Part shown: positions 56,479 to 64,000 of the stretch, piece after piece
Layout: the number at the start of each line of letters is the position of its first letter
Numbering within the stretch: the first letter of the stretch is position 1
NCBI RefSeq assembly: GCF_014633365.1
Contig: NC_068350.1
Span: 15,112,995-15,176,994, forward strand
DNA length: 64,000 nucleotides
From: Diospyros lotus
Taxonomy: Eukaryota; Streptophyta; Magnoliopsida; Ericales; Ebenaceae
Reading direction: 5' to 3'
Position numbers and translations under genes: made by a program
Notes under the pieces: generated by a model
The model's input: only the letters and a program-made list of their open reading frames with translations
Database searches by the model: none
What the model was told of the DNA's origin: nothing

Positions 56479-59057
56479 TGTAACATCTCGAAGTTTGGAG
56501 ATAAATAATAATTATTAATATTGATATTTGAGGTCATTTTTGAATATCTGGAAATTTATGAGAAATTATTTATTTATGTTATTTGAAGAAATAGGAAATT
56601 AAGGCAATTAATAATCTTATTTGGGAGTATTTATGGAAATAGTAAAATAAATTAATTTAGTGGATTTTTAGAAATTTGGGATACAAGTGGAATAAGAGGA
56701 AAATTGGATGTGGGGTGTGTGTGGGATTTTCAGAAGCTCTGGGGCACTGGTGCAAATCTCGAAAATGGGTTGGAATTCACCTTAAAATTAATTAAGGGTG
56801 TATATTGGTTGAAGGTGGCAGCTACATCAGGCGGTACGCACGTGATGGGGCATGCAGGTGGTCCCGGGTTCAATTCTGGAAGGCTGCGTGCGAGAGAGGA
56901 AAAAGCCAATTAATTTGGCCAAGAAGAAGGGCCGAAACGACATGGCTACCACGTGGTTGTGCTCCTGCCCTCTATTTTTGCCAATTTAAGGCCGAATTTG
57001 GCCTTCTTCAAGCCAGTAAGCAGAAAGGGATTGAAGATGAAAGAAGAAGTGAGCGGCGAGCAGTTGGAGGAGGAAAAATTAGGAGAAGAAATCAACGAAT
57101 CTTGGGGTTATTTCAGGGTTAAAGTAGTCAGGTAAGTGTGTAAAATAATTAGGGGTATCGTGTGTTTAAATTATACGTTTTGGACAGTCGGATTTGGTTA
57201 TAAGGAGTTGTAATCTTAATACTTTCCATAAAATATCTTACTTCGCAGTGGGAGCACGAGAAGTTCGAGAAGCAGTTGTTTATAGGCAAGCTCCTAACTC
57301 TCTCCTCATGTTCTTAATTTCTTGCAAGAGTTTCCAGGGTTTCTCGTTTTTTATTCCCTCCCTCACCATTACCCGGTTCCACGCATTAATAACATAAATC
57401 CAAGTGGCAACCATCATGTGCCTTATATTTTATTAATGGGTTGATTGTGGATGGAATGAATAAATTAAGTGAAGTATTAGTGTTGCTTCTCACGTCCATA
57501 ATAGGGCCTTGTATTGCTCTGCTTCCTTTGGGAGTGATGCCAAACCCGATGGGCTAGGTTCTTAGAAGAGTTGGTATGGCTTATTGGGTTACATTAAAGG
57601 GTTTAATGAGAAAGGTGAATGGTTCATTAATATGATAAGAGATGAGAAGAAGAATGGTATATTGATGATTGTATCGTAAGTGCATGATGAGTCATGAGGA
57701 AAGTTTATGAAATCCTGAGTCTAATGATAATCAAGTGTGTCTTAAGGGTATGGGGTACAAAGCTACTGACAGTCGACCGTGAGTTGTGGCAGTTGATGGT
57801 TGGATGTATGGGAGCTAGTCGTCGGCTGTCACGATAAGCGTTAGATGGGCCAGAAAAGCTAGTACTGCCAGATTCCCACATTGGCTTGTGCAAATCATGA
57901 TGTGTGTGTTGCAGGGGGTTTGGTTGCATTCATTTGGGGGACATGCTTTGTGTGTGATGGGATGTGTGAGCATTTGCATGACCCAATTAGTCTAAGAGCC
58001 AACTTGGGTACTCTATGTGAGGCAGTGCATTTAGAGCATATCGCATGTGTGAGTTCCTATGTGGACGTAGTATGGCCTGATACTTGGTTTATGGGGGATT
58101 TGTCATCATCTTTATGCTACAAAAGCTATTGCATTTCCTATTTGTGGCATTGCATGGTGAGAATGTGCGATTTCAAGTGACGAGTATGGGTGATGGATGG
58201 CGCCCACCACGGAACGTATGCCGTGGAAGTGGCCCACAACCGCAGCAGGTTATGATGTTATGTTATGACAAGTAATAGGAAAAAGGGCATGATATGATGT
58301 TATGTTATGACAAGTAATAGGAAAAAGGGCATGATATGATGTTATGTTATGATGAGTGACAGGAAAGGGCATGGTATGACAGGGAAAGCCAATGGATGAA
58401 TGAGAGGGTAATAGTAGGTTATGATCATTGTTATGGTAGCCTATTGTGAGCTACTAACAGGTTTGTATGTTGGACTTGGGCACCAATATGTGTTTGATGT
58501 GGGCCCTAATGACCGTTTATGTGAAGTTTATTATATGTTTATGCATCTAGAGATAAGGCAGGTATTGGACATGGCATGGTATGATGTTGCATTGACCTGA
58601 ATTGCATGAGGTGTTTTGGGAAGAGTTTTGTCTTTAACCTACAGCCTTTCTTTCTAGAGCTTGTTGAGTCTTATGACTCACGTTTGCTTTCCATCATTCC
58701 AGGTTAGGGATTTTTCTAGGTTAACTAATACGTTCAGCAAGGTTTGGATCCAAATGATAGCACGTGTAGAGTCCTCCCGAGACTAGGTCCTGGGTGTCAT
58801 TATGCTTGTGTTAGAGTAATGTTTTTATATATATATATATATATTTTGAGATGGTTGGATGTTATGTAAGCTAGGTGAGCTCATGTCGTGAATGATTATG
58901 TGAAGACAGTTATGAAATGTTTTGTAATGTAAAAAGTTATGGTTTCTAAAAGGGTTGTGTGTGAGTTTTAGTTTGTGTTATTATTCAATATCATTCAAAT
59001 AATGGCCCTCTCACGAATCCTTTATGCACGTCGAGGCTTCGGGAGGCGGGCCGTTAT
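56479..59057 (+). mobile_element. LTR-like segment (gypsy type), termini decayed
   Basis: Starts TGTAACATCTCGAAG and has the LTR block GAGCTTGTTGAGTCTTATGACTCA...CATTCCAGGTTAGGG at 58659-58708, at a distance from the putative end like that in the LTRs at 10209 and 42053. It ends near CGGGCCGTTATGA (59057). No target duplication was found. No coding body was recognised; short open frames around 56704-57135 and 57881-58180 match nothing known. Confidence 0.5.
58252..58377. repeat. 42-base tandem repeat, three copies
   Basis: Units at 58252, 58294 and 58336, starting ATGATGTTATGTTATGACAA. The first two are identical; the third has changes and a short deletion. Confidence 0.9.
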
Positions 59058-59299
59058 GAGAACTCACTCTCATATATACAATCTCTCATCTCATAAAATC
59101 TCATTCTCCCCATTTTTGTCATAATAAAAACATTGTTAGTAGAGAGAATAAGGATGTAATCATATAAACCATGTGAGAAATTATCCAAGAAAAATAACAA
59201 GATCATGATGAAGACAATAATGATCAGAATGTACGTTATCATGAAGCATGAAACAGTTAAAAAGATAACATAATCGTTACAGCATACAAAAATAGTAGT

Positions 59300-60230
59300 A
59301 GTACTGTCCCTAATACATAAAAGAACCTAGGCATCCTTAGGTGGCGATGATGAAACCCAAGCTGGAGTGTAGTTTTGTTGGTCTGGATGACGAGGAAGAT
59401 GATGATCGATGACTTGAAAAATATCTTGTAGTATGTTGGTCATCGAGCTCTGAAGTTCTTGAATCTCATCATGGAGAGCGGCATGATCGATTGCGAGTTG
59501 GTTTAAGCACTCCTGATAGGATGAAGTAGATGAAAAAGGGACATATGATGGGCCAACCATGTTAGAAAGCTAAGAAATATGCACAGTGCCTTTAGTTATA
59601 ATACTATAGTGAGGAACATTGGCAATTTCTTCATTTTCTAGATCTATATGAAGATGAGTGAAAATATGGGTGAGAAGGCAACCATATGGAAAAGAAGTGG
59701 ACTTGCGAGTGATAGAGTTATACATATGGTCTATGATGAGAGTAGGGAGATTGATAAATCGACCATTCATGAGTGCCCAAAGCAAACGTGCCTCAAATGG
59801 GTTGAACTCGCTATGGTTCCCTTAATGTGGAAGAAGAACATGTGAAATGATGTTATGAGTGAGACAGAGGTCTAGGGATTTAAGATTAGTGACTAATTAA
59901 GTAGATTCAAGGAAGAGGTTCCTGTTCCCCATGGGGTCAAATAAGACGTCCTTCCATGGAACCTCGAGGTATGAGGGGTTAGACTCGTTAGTTACAATAG
60001 GAATGCATGTTAAGAATTGTGGAAAGAGACTTGGGTGTGACAGTAATGACAACTCCCTTGACAAAGGTGTGGGCCAGGTCATCGAGGTTACTGTAAAAAG
60101 TACGAACAAGAAATAGATACATAGGATTGTCCAAAGTAAATAAGGATTCCCAAGAACGACCGGTGAAAAACTAGTTACAGAATGTAAGACTATGGTCATC
60201 AAAAAAATTACGATCTACGTTCTTTCCATG
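59300..60230 (-). pseudogene. Putative plant transposon protein relic (Transposase_32-like)
   Basis: Minus-strand pieces read in order VPWKDVLFDPMGNRNLF (about 59970-59900), FNPFEARLLWALMNGRFINLP, TLIIDHMYNSITRKSTSFPYG and CLLTHIFTHLHIDLENEE (59795-59640), then a tail YQECLNQLAIDHAALHDEIQEL with coiled-coil character (59520-59440). This order fits the 'putative plant transposon protein' family (PF20167), commonly found in retroelement-derived ORFs. Stops near 59880 and 59572 and a frame change break it. Match is by memory of the family's look, so moderate confidence. Confidence 0.62.
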
Positions 60231-61640
60231 TAATACAACACGTTTTTGAAAAGATTTTCTATAATATTTATAATATATAAAAAAAACATTTTTAGTGAGA
60301 AATTAGTGCAATTTTTTTACTTTGTAATTATTTAAAAATAAAAAAAAATAAATAAGGGCATGTTTTGTGGAGTATGTGTTTTTTAATTTCTAATTTTTTA
60401 TTATTTTGACAAACAAAACAAAACAAAAAAATAGTGTTTGGTTATTTGTTTTATTTTAATGAGTATTCGTTTCTTCCCTAATTTTGGACTCATGGATGTA
60501 AGCATCATCTTATTATTGTACACTCATTCCCATTTCTCCTCACTCATAAAGGATTATCTTATGAGTTATTGTTTCGAGATTATAGTGATAAAGTTCTAAT
60601 ATATATAATTTACTCTAAATTGAAGGTCAATGAATTTGGTTGCGACAACCCTCAATGTTGTGAGCTCTTAGGGTATGATCACTTAATAGGAGATGAATTG
60701 AATGATTAAAATTTTTATAAATTTAATAAATATTTTTTATTAATAATTTTATTAAAGAATATATATTTTCTAAATATAATAATTTATGTTTGAGATTAAT
60801 ATAGTAATGCAAACCACAAGAAATAACAAAAATAAATGAGATGAGATAATAGACAATTTTAATTGATTCGGTGTCTCCACACACACAGTCTATTTTTCCA
60901 AGGTCTAATCACCTTTGGGGTTCCATTAAACCAATTTCACTAAGGTTTACACACTACCTCACCTTGAAAACTAGATACACTCTACATTATAATTAGTTTT
61001 AGATAACCACTATACCAAGGTTTTATCACTACCTTACCTTGAAGACTATATTCACCTAGATTTTAATGGTCCTAAGAAACCAATATAATCCATAACAAAT
61101 GTTTAAATAGTTACAAATATTCATCCACTTTTGGACACAAATGAATAAACAATTAATAACAAATATACAAGGTAACAAAATTTAGATAACTAAATTTGTG
61201 ACCTTTGATGGAGAAATTTGGAGTAAGCTTGAAATGTTTTTTTCCTTTTACCTTGTGACTCTTCAGTGAATGTGCAAAGTCGTTTTGAGAGTATCGGATT
61301 GCTTTAGATTTTTACTTGAGACTGTTTGTGATCTTGTGGGAGCTTTGAATGTGCAATTCGTGCAATTGGTGATCTTCAAAACGAGTCCCATGAATTTATT
61401 GTTGAACACTATTCCAACAGTTAAAATTCTGATCATTATACTGAGAGTCGACTTTCAAGAAACCGAAAATCGACACTTGTTTGATATTCAAGGGTTGACT
61501 TTCAATAGCAAAAGTTAAATTTCGCTAGCACTCATTTGACAATTTTTGTAATTGTCAAAAATATAACCGTCGTGGCATTAAGAGTTGACTTTTGGATGCC
61601 AAGAGTCGACCTTTGGTCCAGATAATTAAAAAATAATTTT
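60231..61640. other. AT-rich DNA with GTCGACTTT-type repeats, no gene seen
   Basis: From 61440 to 61620 the phrases GAGTCGACTTTC, AAAATCGACA, GGTTGACTTTC, GAGTTGACTTTTGG and GAGTCGACCTTTGG recur. At 60890-61050 a phrase with CACTACCTYACCTTGAA-ACTA occurs twice. Probably transposon-derived; element not identified. Confidence 0.45.
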
Positions 61641-61686
61641 AATGAAAAATATCATTTTGGTAATACATATATTATGTCAAAATATT

Positions 61687-62265
61687 TTATAAATTAATCA
61701 AAAATAATTAAGTATTACAATTTATTTAGTAAAAATATTTTTTTTTGTTAATCATCAAATTTTAATTTAAATAGAACAAGTTGGATCAAGAGATGTCTCC
61801 TTCAATGGCCAACAAGACAACAATACGTTAGGGACTAAAAATGAACAAAATAATGTGAAATATATCAAGTGTTCATTTTATAAATTAATCAAAAATAATT
61901 AAGTATTACAATTTATTTAATAAAAATATTTTCTTTTTTGTTAATCATCAAATTTTAATTTAAATAGAACAAGTTGGCTCAAGAGATGTCTCCTTCATGG
62001 CCAACAAGCCAACAACATGTTAGGGACTAAAAATGAACAAAATAATGTGAAATATATCAAGTGTTGATTTTACAAATTAATTAAAAATAATTAAGTATTA
62101 CAATTTATTTAATAAAAATATTGTTTTTTTTGTTAATCATCAAATTTTAATTTAAATAGAACAAGTTGGCTCAAGGGATGTCTCCATGGCCAACAAGCTA
62201 GCCAACAATTATATGTTAGGGACTAAAAATGAAAAAAATAATGTGAAATATATCAAGTGTTCATT
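61687..62265. repeat. 191-base tandem repeat, three copies
   Basis: Units at about 61687, 61877 and 62069 share ATTAAGTATTACAATTTATT, TTAATCATCAAATTTTAATT, AACAAGTTGG, AGATGTCTCC and TTAGGGACTAAAAATGAA. Unit 3 has an extra tetranucleotide-scale change around GCTAGCC. No coding potential. Confidence 0.92.
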
Positions 62266-62762
62266 TTCAAAAAATATAGGGGAAAGGGTCAAAGAAATTT
62301 GATGAGAAAGAAGAGGAGAAACTAAAAACATAAACATCCAAAGCGGGGGAAGGAAGAAGATAAGTATAAGTGAGTTTAAAGTGGATGCGGCCATTGGATG
62401 GGATCTGTCTCTGCTTTGTTTTAGCATCAATGAATGAACGAATGAAGAGCTCAAAAGTACTGTGTGGCTTTCACAATATATAGTAGTGTACCTTCAATAA
62501 TTATCTGATATCTGGGAGTCCACCAAACAACCAAGGAGATATCACCCACCCGTTGAACTACTTCTAAGTGTAACCTAGTCTAGTCCAGTCCAGTACCCAC
62601 AAGCCAAAACAATCAACAGTAAAATGTAAATAGAAAATAGAAGAAAATGACGCAACCAAAACAGAATAAACAATTTTTTTTAAATATCTCTATGTGAAGC
62701 TTCCTGGAAGATGCATTTGATATCTAATTGATGCAATGCAAAGCAAGCACAGCCTAGAGTCC

Positions 62763-62770
62763 TATTTATA
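62763..62770 (+). promoter_or_regulatory. Candidate TATA box of CAX copy 2
   Basis: TATTTATA about 145 bases before the start codon. A (TA)9-like tract lies at 62888-62903, just before the ATG, in the presumed 5' leader. Confidence 0.45.
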
Positions 62771-62914
62771 AGTGTGTTCGGGCCAAACACCAACAAAGAG
62801 CTATAAGGCATCTCCATCCATCCCAGCATTGAATCTCACCTTCGTGAGCATATCATCGATCACTGATTATAATTTGAACAAACTTTGATATATATATATA
62901 TATAACTTGAGAAA

Positions 62915-64000
62915 ATGGCTTCAACTGCTGAGCAATGGCAGCTGCTGGAGAATGGCAACATCAGAGGGATGAGCAAGGAGATTACGAAGCATGGCGGCCG
63001 GACGACACATAACATGTCGCCGTCGTCGCTGCGTAAGAAATCTGATCTGTCCCTGGTCTCCAAGGTCCCTTGCGGCATCCTCAGAAGGCTGCTGGCTAAC
63101 TCTCAGGAGGTTATTCTTGGAACTAAGCTCTCCGTTCTCTTTCCGGCCATCCCCTTTGCCATTCTAGCCCACTGCTACGGCTTTGGAAGAGTGCGTATTT
63201 CTCTCAATTCTCTTTTGGGCTTTGCTTTCAACTAATCAATGGAACAGTTATTTTAATTAATTAATTAATTTCACCACCAACTGCATACTCTTTCTGGCAG
63301 CTAAGTAATTGTCGTGTTTTCACCAGTAGTGGCATATTCCATTGAAAGCGTCGCCTTTTCGACAGAATCTTATCAGGTCTGAAGCGGGTTTAATTAGTTT
63401 TGTATATAATTAATTAGTCAAAACTTCCGTTGTGTAAAACAAGTACTACTTGTTCTTAATCAAGCTCCATCCTTTCTTAGAAAGACTTAACAAATATTAT
63501 AGAATTCTCCCTTTCTCTCTCTGTTCTTTCTTAGAAAAACTTAACAAATATTATAGAATTCTCCCTCTCTCTCTCTCTCTCTCTCTCTATACATTCTCCA
63601 TTTCCATTACGACACGTCAGTTCAAGGGAATAAAGGAGAATAAATCAAAGTTAATTATAAAGAATACATACATACATACATATATACATTTACGCCATAG
63701 ATTAGTAGTTAAAATATACGTTGGTCTGAGGAACAATCTCTTAAACAACTGTTATCACTGATTCTTTTACAGTAGTTAACATTATTTTTATGTGTTATTC
63801 TGGAGACAGCCAGGGATTTTTGCTTTGAGCTTACTGGGAATGACGCCTCTTGCTGAACGTGTCAGCTTTTTGACAGAGTAAGGATCTAAATCAAGCCTTA
63901 CACTCTCCCTTAATCTTCACTACTTACTGTTTCTGTTATGCAACTGATACAGTTTTATTATTCATTTCTTGTGTCATCATGTTTTGCAGGCAGATTGCCT
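62915..64000 (+). CDS. CAX: Vacuolar cation/proton exchanger (CAX), copy 2, 5' part
   Basis: Exon 1 62915-63190 (92 residues, [15 protein letters not shown]...), exon 2 63810-63877, exon 3 from 63990 beyond the window. Exon 1 gives a hydrophilic N-terminal region with Ser/Arg/Lys-rich [10 protein letters not shown] (the position of the regulatory N-terminus in plant CAX) and a first membrane segment [20 protein letters not shown]. Exon 2 encodes [23 protein letters not shown], where copy 1 has [18 protein letters not shown]. Splice sites are GT-AG. The c-1 and c-2 transport repeats lie outside the window, so intactness cannot be judged. The start is set by frame and family alignment. Confidence 0.93.
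63356..64000 (+). repeat. Duplicated segment, copy 2 (CAX intron 1 to exon 3)
   Basis: Counterpart of 24821-25468. The similarity covers intron 1, exon 2, intron 2 and the start of exon 3, and on this side it may extend left of 63356 (hidden by the gap on the other side). Confidence 0.9.

Noticed and set aside
56704..57135. Host gene candidate
   Set aside because: Short frames with no conserved motif inside LTR-like sequence.
56479..59057. Clean solo LTR with target duplication
   Set aside because: The start and the internal LTR block are convincing, but no matching duplication or intact right end was found, so it is listed only as LTR-like.

Overview
The window is nuclear DNA from a flowering plant, probably a dicot. 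It is AT-rich. Ty3/gypsy, Ty1/copia, CACTA, hAT, Mutator, LINE and Cassandra relics are nested in one another, and the only host gene family recognised is a spliced vacuolar Ca2+/H+ exchanger (CAX). Nothing looks bacterial or organellar. One 100-base run of N (24721-24820) is an assembly gap. No tRNA, CRISPR array or functional rRNA gene was seen.

Host genes. A CAX gene on + (25264-28682) is complete from exon 2 to the stop codon; its first exon falls in or beyond the gap. A second CAX copy starts at 62915 (complete exon 1, exon 2, first 11 bases of exon 3) and runs off the window. Introns 1-2 of the two copies are closely alike, so this is a tandem or segmental duplication, or two haplotypes placed in series. 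The 34 kb between them is almost all transposon.

1-24720: CACTA TNP2 transposase relic on - (110-2694); a Tat-like LTR fragment with palindromic tandem units and a 32-base tandem array (3258-4100); AT-rich DNA with two MITE-like inverted repeats and a CACTA-type terminus (9059); a composite insertion of a 3.2-kb gypsy-type LTR and a Cassandra element with 5S rRNA-like LTRs, bracketed by AAGGA (10209-14189), sitting in a 28-base tandem array; a gypsy gag relic on - (15440-16591) whose upstream LTR is split by a solo LTR with perfect ACTTG target-site duplications (17826-19588); a LINE relic, a Cassandra fragment and a second TNP2 relic (21390-22830); direct repeats up to the gap.

29405-41571: a decayed Ty1/copia element with a solo LTR (30292-32778, duplication CTTCG) inserted just after its primer binding site and another LTR-like start (37640) cutting its 3' LTR; a small hAT element (39672-40092) with an 8-base duplication; a CACTA-like element made of repeated GCGACG units (about 40285-41571).

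42053-56292: a solo LTR flanked by TGTTA that contains a Mutator-like element with about 400-base inverted repeats (42464-43509), a 198-base fold-back element (43569-43766) and a complete but inactivated Tat-lineage Ty3/gypsy element (45460-55447). The Tat element has two RNase H domains, a 48-base tandem spacer and a long antisense ORF. After it come another LTR-like block, a relic resembling the 'putative plant transposon protein' family (59300-60230) and a 3 x 191-base tandem repeat in front of the second CAX gene.

No transposon gene here is intact. Many stop codons fit CAG-to-TAG or TGG-to-TGA changes, as expected from cytosine methylation and deamination in silenced copies. The host genes that can be read (CAX) are open with canonical splice sites.
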